This document shows positions 35,756 to 44,070 of a stretch of DNA of 53,317 bases, piece by piece. Under the pieces are notes generated by a model. That model was not told where the DNA came from. It did no database searches and worked only from the letters and a program-made list of their open reading frames with translations. The stretch's first letter is position 1, and each line of letters begins with the position of its first letter. This stretch comes from Tissierellales bacterium (GTDB taxonomy: Bacteria > Bacillota > Clostridia > Tissierellales > JAOAQY01), in assembly GCA_025210965.1 (NCBI GenBank), contig JAOAQY010000192.1, positions 1 through 53,317 on the forward strand, written 5' to 3'. The translations under genes were made by a program, and so were the position numbers.

Positions 35756-35784
35756 AGTATAATACATATTTGACAAAATTTTAA
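35756..35784 (-). promoter_or_regulatory. Promoter of the intact HD-GYP gene
   Basis: On the minus strand TTAAAA (35779-35784), 17 bases and TATACT (35756-35761), about 30 bases before the start codon. The -35 matches consensus at four of six positions. Confidence 0.5.
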
Positions 35785-35931
35785 GACATATTTTACATAC
35801 CGAAACCATTAGCTGGCATTTCATTTGATTATCCAAACATTATATCGTATGTTCAATCATTTTTTTTCTACATCTCGTTGTTTGACTTATGTTCACTTTA
35901 CTTAGTTTCCTCTATAATCTCTAATTTTTAA

Positions 35932-36882
35932 TCACGATTTACCTCTCAGTTCATCAGCAATTTTGTCAATTTTTCTAAGTCTGTGATTTACGCCAGATTT
36001 ACCAAGTGGTATAGTCAGCATTTCTCCAAGTTCTTTGAGCGATGCTTCTTGGTTTTCTATTCTAAGCCTCGCCACTTCTCTAAGGTTTGGCGGTAATTTC
36101 TCTATACCTATCATGCTCTCTATTATTTGTATATTTTCACATTGTCTGATAGCTGCATCTATCGTTTTGGATAGATTTGCTGTCTCACAATTTACTATTC
36201 TATTTATGTTGTTTCTCATGCCTTTCATAACTCTTATGTTTTCTACTTCTAATAGTGCGTTGTGTGCACCCATTATATTCAATAGATCAACAATTTGCTC
36301 TGACTCTTTGAGATATACGATATAGTTTTCCTTTCGCTTTACTATCTTAGAGTTTAGATCAAATGAGTTTATGATTTCAGATAAATCTCTAGCGTGAATG
36401 TGGTTGTGAGATACGAATTCTAAGTGGTAGTTTTTTTCTGGATCATTTATAGATCCTCCACCCAAAAATGAACCTCGAATATAGGCACGCATAAGTTCTG
36501 TATTATCTATAAGTTCTTCTGGAACTACATAGTCCATGTTAAATACATCCGCTAATTCAAATATCATACCCGAGTCTTTCAATATCTGAATCGCAACGTC
36601 AGAATCCTCTACTCTAACTACGTATAAATTCTTTTTCTTCAGTTGCCTATTTTTGCGCACAACAACCTCGGTATGTATTCTGTATAGATTTTTCAATATT
36701 GAAAATATTCTTCTAGCTATAGCTGCATTTTCTGTAGCAAATTTTAGTTTTAGTTTATTTAATCCAACAAGTTTTACTGTAGCGTTCATTCTAACAAATG
36801 CTGCTAATTCAGTTCTTCTAGTTATTTCGTCTTCGAATTCTAATCTCGCCAAACTATTTTTTGTTTTAAATGAAAATGACAT
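35932..36882 (-). CDS. whiA: WhiA-family protein
   Basis: A 316-residue protein with a LAGLIDADG homing-endonuclease-like core (about 85-215, including AYIRGSFLGGGSINDPEKNYHLEF) and a C-terminal HTH (about 260-316, LKELGEMLTIPLGKSGVNHRL). The endonuclease residues are not conserved in WhiA, which acts as a DNA-binding protein: it controls sporulation in actinomycetes and affects cell division and chromosome segregation in Firmicutes. It starts three bases after the NUDIX stop, with GAGGAG overlapping that gene. Neighbours yvcK and rapZ are the usual ones. Confidence 0.96.
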   Translation of the reverse strand: MSFSFKTKNSLARLEFEDEITRRTELAAFVRMNATVKLVGLNKLKLKFATENAAIARRIFSILKNLYRIHTEVVVRKNRQLKKKNLYVVRVEDSDVAIQILKDSGMIFELADVFNMDYVVPEELIDNTELMRAYIRGSFLGGGSINDPEKNYHLEFVSHNHIHARDLSEIINSFDLNSKIVKRKENYIVYLKESEQIVDLLNIMGAHNALLEVENIRVMKGMRNNINRIVNCETANLSKTIDAAIRQCENIQIIESMIGIEKLPPNLREVARLRIENQEASLKELGEMLTIPLGKSGVNHRLRKIDKIADELRGKS

Positions 36883-36885
36883 AGT

Positions 36886-37302
36886 CTACTCCTCTTTTAT
36901 CTTTTTCAATGCTCGTTTTATAATTTTTCTTTCATCCGTATATTTCATTTTTCTGAGAACTTTGTCCATATGAATGAATTTTGCCTCTACGAATCCCTCT
37001 TTGTTCAAAGGTGCACATTGCATGTTTTTAGCATGCATCAAATACCAATGCACCGTTTTATATATTATCTCACTATCTATATCTCGTCCATTTTTGAATT
37101 GATAGTGAACTTTACCTAGGTATTCAACTAGTTCTGCTTTCACTTTGGTTTCTTCGTAAACCTCTCTGAGTGCAGTCTCAAAAAGTTCTTCACCAATCTC
37201 TACTCTGCCTTTAGGGAGAACCCAATCTCCATTGTATTTTTTCAAAAGTAATATTGTATTTCCAAAAACTACAACGCCTCCCGCGCTCACTTCTGTCTTC
37301 AT
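36886..37302 (-). CDS. NUDIX hydrolase
   Basis: A 138-residue protein. The NUDIX box is GRVEIGEELFETALREVYEE followed by TK, in the G-x5-E-x7-REUxEE form, with the final hydrophobic residues slightly varied. The fold hydrolyses nucleoside diphosphates linked to another group; the closest general types are Ap4A or dNTP sanitisers, but the substrate cannot be assigned. It lies between yvcK (75 bases upstream on the transcript) and whiA (3 bases downstream), probably in the same operon. Confidence 0.9.
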   Translation of the reverse strand: MKTEVSAGGVVVFGNTILLLKKYNGDWVLPKGRVEIGEELFETALREVYEETKVKAELVEYLGKVHYQFKNGRDIDSEIIYKTVHWYLMHAKNMQCAPLNKEGFVEAKFIHMDKVLRKMKYTDERKIIKRALKKIKEE

Positions 37303-37377
37303 ATAATCACTCCAAGAAACCTTTTTAATCCCTATTTAATATTATAATCTAATAGGGGCTTATTGGCTATTGCCAAT

Positions 37378-38358
37378 TTATATTCTTTTCTTTATAATCT
37401 CGCTAAGTTTAAGTGCATCGTGTCGAATGTATCCTTTGTTTACTTCTATGAATTCCGCTTCGATTATCTCTATATTGCATTGCTTCAATGATTGTTTTTG
37501 TTTTTCATCTAGTAATACCTGATTTGCTCCTTCTAATATATATTGTTCCAATACATCGTCTGGTATCAATTCACTATTTACTATGATTTCATCAATTAAT
37601 TCTAATCCAGTATGTCTCTCTATAGCCTTGATATGGTCTACTACATCATAACCCGTAGTTTCTCCAGGCTGAGTCATGACATTTGGAAGATATATACATT
37701 TCGCTTTAGAATCTATTATGGCTTCTTTTATGCCTTCTACCAGTAAATTAGGTATCACACTCGTGTACAAACTACCTGGACCTAATATTACTATGTCTGC
37801 ATTTTTTATAGCATCTAATGATTCGCTTAATGGTTTTACCTGTGTGGGTTGCAAAAATATTTCTTCTATCTCGCTATCAAAAACCATAGCTCCATGTGGT
37901 ATCTTAGATTCTCCATTGACTATCATACCATTTTTCAGCTTTGCGCTCAAATCGACAGTTTCAATGGTCATAGGCAATACTTGTCCTGTGACTGCTAGTA
38001 CATTGGCCATTTCTTTTACTGCATTTTCGAAGTTGCCACATATTCCATTCATTGCTGCTAAAAATAAGTTTCCAAAACTCTGCCCCTTAAGTTCTCCTTC
38101 TCCAAATCTATACTGTAATAGTTTTTCCATAATCGGTTCGGTGTTAGCAAGTGATAGTATACAGCTTCTAATATCCCCTGGTGGTAGCATGCCAAGGTCT
38201 TCTCTTAATTTGCCTGACCCACCGCCATCATCAGCCATAGTCACTATAGCTGTTATATTCGGTGTAATGTTCTTTAGTCCTCTAAGAACTACTGAAAGTC
38301 CTGTTCCACCACCGATTATGACTATATTCTGCTCTACATCTACGGTCTTTTTAGCCAT
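37378..38358 (-). CDS. yvcK: YvcK/GlmR family gluconeogenesis and cell-wall regulator
   Basis: A 326-residue CofD-like Rossmann protein. Marks are IVIIGGGTGLSVVLRGLK (about 12-29), the MADDGGGSGKLREDLGMLPPGD segment (about 41-62, the family hallmark) and ADIVILGPGSLYTSVIPNLL (about 188-207). In Bacillus it binds UDP-GlcNAc, works with GlmS and is needed for wall synthesis on gluconeogenic carbon sources. It starts eight bases after the rapZ stop, with AGGAGA as the ribosome binding site, as in other Firmicutes. Confidence 0.97.
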   Translation of the reverse strand: MAKKTVDVEQNIVIIGGGTGLSVVLRGLKNITPNITAIVTMADDGGGSGKLREDLGMLPPGDIRSCILSLANTEPIMEKLLQYRFGEGELKGQSFGNLFLAAMNGICGNFENAVKEMANVLAVTGQVLPMTIETVDLSAKLKNGMIVNGESKIPHGAMVFDSEIEEIFLQPTQVKPLSESLDAIKNADIVILGPGSLYTSVIPNLLVEGIKEAIIDSKAKCIYLPNVMTQPGETTGYDVVDHIKAIERHTGLELIDEIIVNSELIPDDVLEQYILEGANQVLLDEKQKQSLKQCNIEIIEAEFIEVNKGYIRHDALKLSEIIKKRI

Positions 38359-38366
38359 ATCTTCTC

Positions 38367-39224
38367 CTATTTTCTATAACAATCTCTATGGTTTATAACT
38401 ACTCTGTATTGTTCTGATTTTAGTGTATCGTACAATTCATTTGCAATTGTAACTGATCTATGTCTTCCGCCAGTACATCCTATAGCTACTATAAGTTGTA
38501 CCTTTCCCTCTTTTTCGTATTGAGGTATCAAGAAGCTTATCATTTCTGATAACATTTTTTTTAATACTTTTGCTTCTTCCCACTGCATGACATAGTCTCT
38601 TATTTCTTGATCGTTTCCACTAAGTGGCTTGAGTTCTTCTATATAGTATGGATTTGGTAAAAATCTGACATCAAAAACCAAGTCAGCATCTAATGGTATC
38701 CCGTGCTTGAATCCAAATGAAAGCACTGATATGTTTATTCTCTGCTTTTCACCTTCTCCTGTAACTATATCCCTTATAGTTTCTTTTAGCATGCTTAGTG
38801 TATAATTGCTCGTATCTATTATATGATCAGCTCTGGTTTTGATATAGCTTAGTTTTACTCTCTCCATCTCTATACCGTTTATAACTCTACCGCCTTCACA
38901 TAGAGGATGAGGACGTCTCTGCTCTTTGTATCTTTTGACTATGACTTGATCCGATGCGTCTAGAAATAGTATTTTGTAACTATGTCCTTTTCTCTTTATC
39001 TCGTCTAAGTTGTCAAATAAGTCATCAAAGAATTCTCCACCTCTTATGTCTATCGCAAAAGCAACTTTATCAATATCTCCTTTTGACTGTATTATTAAAT
39101 CAGCAAATTGAGGCAATAATGACGGTGGTAAATTGTCTATACTATAATATCCACTATCTTCTAATACCTTTACAGTTTGACTTCTTCCTGCTCCTGATAG
39201 TCCTGTTACTATGACAAATTCCAT
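38367..39224 (-). CDS. rapZ: RapZ-family RNase adapter / nucleotide-binding protein
   Basis: A 285-residue P-loop protein. The Walker A is GLSGAGRSQTVK (8-19), where family members have G-x-S-G-A-G-K/R-S. The C-terminal half has the conserved GCTGGRHRSV (about 256-265), part of the RNA and metabolite-binding domain. In enterobacteria RapZ guides RNase E to GlmZ; in Firmicutes (YvcJ) the protein has NTPase activity and links to competence and wall metabolism. It lies between murB and yvcK with gaps of 15 and 8 bases, an old conserved cluster. Confidence 0.96.
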   Translation of the reverse strand: MEFVIVTGLSGAGRSQTVKVLEDSGYYSIDNLPPSLLPQFADLIIQSKGDIDKVAFAIDIRGGEFFDDLFDNLDEIKRKGHSYKILFLDASDQVIVKRYKEQRRPHPLCEGGRVINGIEMERVKLSYIKTRADHIIDTSNYTLSMLKETIRDIVTGEGEKQRINISVLSFGFKHGIPLDADLVFDVRFLPNPYYIEELKPLSGNDQEIRDYVMQWEEAKVLKKMLSEMISFLIPQYEKEGKVQLIVAIGCTGGRHRSVTIANELYDTLKSEQYRVVINHRDCYRK

Positions 39225-39239
39225 TTTGCTCCACCTTTC

Positions 39240-40154
39240 TTATTTTTCTCCTATGACTTTAACTTCTGGTTCTAAGTCATATCCTGTCTGGTCTTTGACT
39301 ACTTTTTGAATAAATTCTATAAGTTGTACTACTTCTGAACAAGTAGCGTTGTTTTTATTCACTACAAATCCACTGTGTTTAGCTGATACCTGTGCTCCTC
39401 TAAAACTAACACCTTTCAGTCCGCTTACTTCTATAAGTCTAGATGCATAATCTCCATCTGGTCTTTTGAATGTACTTCCAGCACTAGGCATGTCTAGTGG
39501 TTGTTTTTGTCTCCTCTTTTCATTCAATTCTTGCATTCTAGATGCTATGATGTCTCTATCGCCTTTTTCAAGTTTAAATATAGCTCCTAGCGCTATGAGG
39601 TGCTGTTTTTGTATCCGACTATTTCTATAAGCAAATAGCATTTCTTCATTATCATATACCCTAATTTCACCTTCTGAATTAATGCATCTAACGCTCTTAA
39701 CTATGTCTTTCATTTCCCCGCCATAAGCTCCCGCGTTCATTGTAAGTGCTCCACCGACTGCACCTGGTATCCCACTTGCAAATTCAAATCCTGTAAGTTC
39801 ATTTGCAAGTGCACTTTGAGCTACTTCGCTTAGTGAGCATCCTGCACCAGCTATTATATTTTCTCCGTCAATATCTATGTGTTCAAATGCATCTCCAATT
39901 TTTATGACTACGTCTCTTATACCCTTGTCTGATACTAAAAGGTTTGTCCCATTTCCGAGTACAAAGTAATCTTTATTAAATTCATTTAGTAATTTTATGA
40001 GTTTACTGAGTTCTTCTTCTGTTCTAGGTTCTATCATAAAATCAGCTGCTCCACCTATTTTAAAATATGTGTGTTTTGACATTTTTTCATTTATATAAAT
40101 ATAATTTCCATCTATTATATCGTATAGTCTATCTTCAAAACATTCATGTGACAT
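39240..40154 (-). CDS. murB: UDP-N-acetylenolpyruvoylglucosamine reductase MurB
   Basis: About 304 residues. I take the ATG at 40154, eight bases after AGGAG; the GTG codon nine bases earlier overlaps that site. The FAD-binding region includes YFVLGNGTNLLVSDKGI and GAYGGEMKD, the conserved IPGAVGGALTMNAGA and the catalytic serine in MPSAGSTFKRPDGDYA (about 230). This is a type II MurB as expected for Firmicutes. It reduces UDP-GlcNAc-enolpyruvate to UDP-MurNAc with NADPH. It leads the murB-rapZ-yvcK-nudix-whiA operon. Confidence 0.97.
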   Translation of the reverse strand: MSHECFEDRLYDIIDGNYIYINEKMSKHTYFKIGGAADFMIEPRTEEELSKLIKLLNEFNKDYFVLGNGTNLLVSDKGIRDVVIKIGDAFEHIDIDGENIIAGAGCSLSEVAQSALANELTGFEFASGIPGAVGGALTMNAGAYGGEMKDIVKSVRCINSEGEIRVYDNEEMLFAYRNSRIQKQHLIALGAIFKLEKGDRDIIASRMQELNEKRRQKQPLDMPSAGSTFKRPDGDYASRLIEVSGLKGVSFRGAQVSAKHSGFVVNKNNATCSEVVQLIEFIQKVVKDQTGYDLEPEVKVIGEK

Positions 40155-40189
40155 ATACCTCACTCCTAGCTATTTTATCTCTATATTAA

Positions 40190-40218
40190 ATTATAACACA
40201 ACGAAGGAATGCTATAAA
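40190..40218 (-). promoter_or_regulatory. Promoter of the murB operon
   Basis: On the minus strand TTTATA (40213-40218), 17 bases, then TATAAT (40190-40195). It lies about 35 bases before the murB start codon and just downstream of the nifJ terminator, so it drives murB and the genes after it. Confidence 0.6.
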
Positions 40219-40286
40219 TATCTTTTACACTATACGCTACTAAGGTTATTGACTTTAGCCGTCAGAATGGCATTAATTTAATACAA

Positions 40287-40319
40287 TAAAAAAAGACCAC
40301 TCACTAGGTGAGTGGTCTT
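40287..40319 (-). terminator. Terminator after nifJ
   Basis: AAGACCACTCAC (40293-40304) pairs perfectly with GTGAGTGGTCTT (40308-40319) around a three-base loop. On the minus strand a T-run of seven follows. It begins 15 bases beyond the nifJ stop and isolates nifJ from the murB operon. Confidence 0.92.
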
Positions 40320-40333
40320 GAGATTTCAGTATA

Positions 40334-43300
40334 TTAGTACTGCATCTCTGCCATACGCTTGTAAGACTCATAACGATCTTTAGCGTCTTCTTCTGCTTTT
40401 TCAAACAATTGCTCTGCAATCTCTGGGAATGTCTTAGCAAGTGAAGTGTAACGAACTTCTCCTTGTAAGAATTCTTGGAAGCTTGCGCTTGGCTCTTTAG
40501 AATCCATAACAAATGGGTTCTTGCCTTCTGCTTTAAGCAATGGATTGTATCTGTATAAATGCCAGTATCCAGCATCTACAGCTTGTTTTTCTCTATGTTG
40601 AGTTTTACCCATACCATCTTTAAGTCCGTGGTTGATACATGGAGCGTAAGCGATGATTAGTGATGGTCCTTGGTAGCTTTCTGCTTCAATCAATGCTTTC
40701 ATGAATTGATTTTTGTTAGCTCCCATAGCAACCTGTGCTACATATACGTATCCGTAGTTTGTAGCCATTAAGCCAAGATCTTTCTTCTTAACTTTCTTAC
40801 CTGATGCAGCAAATTTAGCTACAGCAGCTGTTGGAGTAGCTTTAGAAGATTGTCCACCAGTATTTGAGTAAACTTCTGTATCAAATACCATTACGTTAAC
40901 GTCTTCATTTGAAGCCAATACGTGATCCAATCCACCGTAACCGATGTCATATGACCAACCGTCTCCACCGAAGATCCAAACTGATTTCTTAACTAAGAAT
41001 TGCTCTTTTTCTTTAAGTTCAGCTAAGATTTCTTTTGCTTTGCCATCAACAGCAGTTGCTAATAAGCCTCTTACTGTCTCTGCAACAACTTTATTTTTCG
41101 CACCATTGTCTTTAGTGTCTAACCACTCTTGAGCAGCTGCTTTAAGCTCTGCTGGTACGTCTAATCCTACTAATTCTGTTAATAGATCTGCGATTCTAGC
41201 TCTCATTTGTTTGATAGCTAAGAACATTCCGTAACCATACTCTGCGTTATCTTCGAACAATGAGTTAGCCCAAGCTGGACCTCTACCATCTTTGTTCTTG
41301 CAGTATGGTGTTGCAGGAGCTGATCCACCCCAGATTGAAGAACAACCTGTAGCATTAGCGATCATCATTCTGTCACCATATAATTGAGTGATAACTTTAG
41401 CGTATGGAGTCTCTCCACAACCAGCACAAGCTCCAGAGAACTCGAATAATGGTTGAGCAAATTGAGATCCTTTAACGTTTTCTAATGTCATCTTGTCGTC
41501 TTTTACACTTACTTCTTCAGTCATGTAAGTCCAACGATCGATTTCTTCTGTTTGTGTTTCAAGAGGCTTCATTTCTAAAGCTTTTACTGGACAGATGTCA
41601 GCACAGTTACCACAACCAGTACAGTCAAGTGTAGAAACTTGGATTTTGTATTTCAATCCTTCTAAGCCTTTGCCTTTAGCGTCCAATAATGGAGCGTCGC
41701 CAGCTTTAGCTGCTTCTTCGTCATCTAATAAGAATGGTCTGATAGCAGCGTGTGGACAAACGAATGAACATTGGTTACATTGGATACATTTGTCTGTTTG
41801 CCACTCTGGTACATTAACAGCGATACCACGTTTTTCGTAAGCAGCTGTTCCTTGTGGGAATGTACCATCTTCGATACCTTTGAATGTAGATACTGGTAAT
41901 TTGTCTCCAGCTTGTCCATTCATTGGCATTACAACGTTTTTGATGAAGTCAGGAGCATCAACAGAAGCTACTGCTTCGTCAGTAAGGTTAGCCCACTCAG
42001 CAGGGATGTCAATCTTAACCAAAGCGTCGATTCCTTTATCAACTGCTTCGTTGTTCATGTTAACGATCTTGTCACCTTTTTTACCGTAAGCTTTTTTGAT
42101 TGAATCTTTTAAGTAGCCTACAGCTTCTTCCATAGGAATAACTTCAGCTAATTTAAAGAATGCTGATTGCATGATCATGTTAGTTCTATGACCTAAACCA
42201 ATTTCTGCAGCAATCTTTGTAGCGTTGATTGTGTAGAATTGGATGTCGTTTTCAGCCATGTAACGCTTCATGCTAGCTGGTAACTTCTCTGCAACTTCTT
42301 CTGGAGTCCAGATAGTGTTTAACAAGAATGCTCCACCTTTTTTCAAGCCTTCTAGTAAATTGTATTGATTTACGTAAGCTTGCTTAGAACATGAAATGAA
42401 GTCTGCATTAGAAATCAAGTATGTTGAAGTAATTCTGTTTTTACCAAATCTTAAGTGAGAGATAGTTACTCCACCAGATTTTTTACTATCATATGAGAAA
42501 TATCCTTGAGCATACATATCTGTATGGTCACCGATGATTTTGATAGCTTGTTTGTTAGCTCCAACTGTACCGTCTGATCCAAGACCCCAGAATTTACATC
42601 TGATTGTTCCTTCAGGAGCAGTAACGATTTCTTCTTTAACTTCTAGTGAAGTATTTGTTACATCATCATTGATACCTACTGTGAAACGATCTTTTGGCTC
42701 TGCAGCGTTTAAGTTGTCGTATACAGCTTTGATTTGTGATGGTGTAGTGTCTTTTGAACCAAGACCATAACGTCCGCCTACGATAAGAGGTCTAACGTCT
42801 TCGTTGTAGTACATAGTTTTGATGTCTTGGAATAATGGTTCACCGATTGAACCTGGTTCTTTTGTTCTATCTAAAACAGCGATTCTTTTCACTGTGCTTG
42901 GTAATACATCAAAGTAGAATTTAGGCTCGAATGGTCTGTATAAGTGAACTTTAACTAAACCAACTTTTTCACCTTTTTTCATCAAGTAATCAACAGTTTC
43001 TTCAATAGCTTCTGTAACAGAACCCATAGCGATGATTACATTTTCTGCATCTTCTGCACCATAGTAGTTAAATGGCTTGTATTCTCTACCACATACTTTA
43101 GAGATTTTCTCTAAGTAGTCAGCAACGATATCGCCTAATCCATCATAGAATGGGTTAGAAGCTTCTTTTGCTTGGAAGAAAATATCTGGGTTTTGTGCTG
43201 TACCTCTAGTTACAGGTGATTCTGGGTTTAATGCATTCTTTCTGAAAGCAGTAACCGCTTCGAAGTCTGTTAATTTTGCATACTCTTCGTAATCGATTAA

Positions 43301-43852
43301 TTCGATTTTTTGGATTTCGTGTGATGTTCTAAATCCATCAAAGAAGTGTACAAATGGTACTCTAGATTTAATTGATGCCAAGTGAGCAACTGCTCCGATA
43401 TCCGCTACTTCCTGAACTGAACCAGAAGCTAATAATGCGAAACCAGTTTGTCTAGTTGCCATAACATCTGAATGATCTCCAAATATTGATAATGCATGAC
43501 CAGCAATAGCACGTGCACTTACGTGGAATACTCCTGGTAACAATTCACCTGCAATTTTATACATGTTTGGAACCATTAATAAAAGTCCCTGTGAAGCTGT
43601 AAAAGTTGTTGTTAACGCCCCTGCTGCTAATGATCCGTGAACGGCACCTGCTGCTCCCGCCTCAGATTGCATTTCAGTTACTTGAACAGTTTGTCCAAAA
43701 ACATTTTTTTGTCCATTTGCAGCCCATACATCTACATATTCAGCCATTGGTGATGATGGTGTGATAGGGAATATTGCTGCTACATCAGTAAACGCATATG
43801 CTACGTAAGCCGCTGCAGTATTACCATCCATCGTCTTCATAATCTTAGCCAT
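40334..43852 (-). CDS. nifJ: Pyruvate:ferredoxin (flavodoxin) oxidoreductase
   Basis: A single-chain enzyme of 1172 residues that converts pyruvate and CoA to acetyl-CoA and CO2 with ferredoxin as acceptor. The start is ATG 43852, six to seven bases after GGAGGT; the ATG at 43867 overlaps that site. Domains in order are the pyruvate-binding domain I (FPITPSSPM near residue 30), domain II, the CoA-binding and gamma domain, two [4Fe-4S] ferredoxin clusters (CIQCNQCSFVCP and CTGCGNCADICP, about 690-770), then the TPP-binding domain (GACAGCGE and GGDGWSYDIGYGGLDHVL). Codon choice looks that of a highly expressed gene. It has its own promoter and terminator and sits between hprK and murB. Confidence 0.98.
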   Translation of the reverse strand: MAKIMKTMDGNTAAAYVAYAFTDVAAIFPITPSSPMAEYVDVWAANGQKNVFGQTVQVTEMQSEAGAAGAVHGSLAAGALTTTFTASQGLLLMVPNMYKIAGELLPGVFHVSARAIAGHALSIFGDHSDVMATRQTGFALLASGSVQEVADIGAVAHLASIKSRVPFVHFFDGFRTSHEIQKIELIDYEEYAKLTDFEAVTAFRKNALNPESPVTRGTAQNPDIFFQAKEASNPFYDGLGDIVADYLEKISKVCGREYKPFNYYGAEDAENVIIAMGSVTEAIEETVDYLMKKGEKVGLVKVHLYRPFEPKFYFDVLPSTVKRIAVLDRTKEPGSIGEPLFQDIKTMYYNEDVRPLIVGGRYGLGSKDTTPSQIKAVYDNLNAAEPKDRFTVGINDDVTNTSLEVKEEIVTAPEGTIRCKFWGLGSDGTVGANKQAIKIIGDHTDMYAQGYFSYDSKKSGGVTISHLRFGKNRITSTYLISNADFISCSKQAYVNQYNLLEGLKKGGAFLLNTIWTPEEVAEKLPASMKRYMAENDIQFYTINATKIAAEIGLGHRTNMIMQSAFFKLAEVIPMEEAVGYLKDSIKKAYGKKGDKIVNMNNEAVDKGIDALVKIDIPAEWANLTDEAVASVDAPDFIKNVVMPMNGQAGDKLPVSTFKGIEDGTFPQGTAAYEKRGIAVNVPEWQTDKCIQCNQCSFVCPHAAIRPFLLDDEEAAKAGDAPLLDAKGKGLEGLKYKIQVSTLDCTGCGNCADICPVKALEMKPLETQTEEIDRWTYMTEEVSVKDDKMTLENVKGSQFAQPLFEFSGACAGCGETPYAKVITQLYGDRMMIANATGCSSIWGGSAPATPYCKNKDGRGPAWANSLFEDNAEYGYGMFLAIKQMRARIADLLTELVGLDVPAELKAAAQEWLDTKDNGAKNKVVAETVRGLLATAVDGKAKEILAELKEKEQFLVKKSVWIFGGDGWSYDIGYGGLDHVLASNEDVNVMVFDTEVYSNTGGQSSKATPTAAVAKFAASGKKVKKKDLGLMATNYGYVYVAQVAMGANKNQFMKALIEAESYQGPSLIIAYAPCINHGLKDGMGKTQHREKQAVDAGYWHLYRYNPLLKAEGKNPFVMDSKEPSASFQEFLQGEVRYTSLAKTFPEIAEQLFEKAEEDAKDRYESYKRMAEMQY

Positions 43853-43890
43853 ATGTATTACCTCCATTTCATATATTTAATTTTACCCAA

Positions 43891-43911
43891 TTAGCACTCC
43901 TTAGAGTGTAA
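43891..43911 (-). promoter_or_regulatory. CIRCE-like inverted repeat in the nifJ leader
   Basis: On the plus strand TTAGCACTC (43891-43899) equals one arm of the CIRCE operator; GAGTGTAA (43904-43911) resembles the other, with a spacing of four instead of the canonical nine bases. It sits between the nifJ start site and ribosome binding site, so it could form a leader hairpin. HrcA binding is doubtful because of the spacing. Confidence 0.3.
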
Positions 43912-43923
43912 CCTACAGTATCA

Positions 43924-43952
43924 AGTATATTCAACTTTGTATACAAAGTCAA
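43924..43952 (-). promoter_or_regulatory. nifJ promoter with embedded perfect palindrome
   Basis: On the minus strand TTGACT (43947-43952), 17 bases and TATACT (43924-43929). Within it ACTTTGTATACAAAGT (43934-43949) is a perfect 16-base palindrome that covers the spacer and the inner half of the -35. TTGTATACAA cores are typical of GntR-family operators, so a repressor that senses a carbon or acid metabolite is possible. The palindrome is at the right place to block RNA polymerase. Confidence 0.7.
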
Positions 43953-44070
43953 CTCTTTGCTACTTTTTTAGATGACTTAAAATTTTAGTTGAAATTGTCA
44001 ATAATTCTACAATCAAATTTAGAAACAAAACACGAACATTTACGAGTTTTATTCCCCTTTTTAGTATTTG

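Noticed and set aside
37676-38398. A 240-codon plus-strand open frame opposite yvcK
   Set aside because: Antisense shadow of a well-conserved gene; the translation has no recognisable domain and the start lacks a ribosome binding site.
41725-41919. Small minus-strand frame inside nifJ
   Set aside because: It is in a different frame of the same strand as nifJ and reads through the cysteine-rich cluster region; no start signal supports it.
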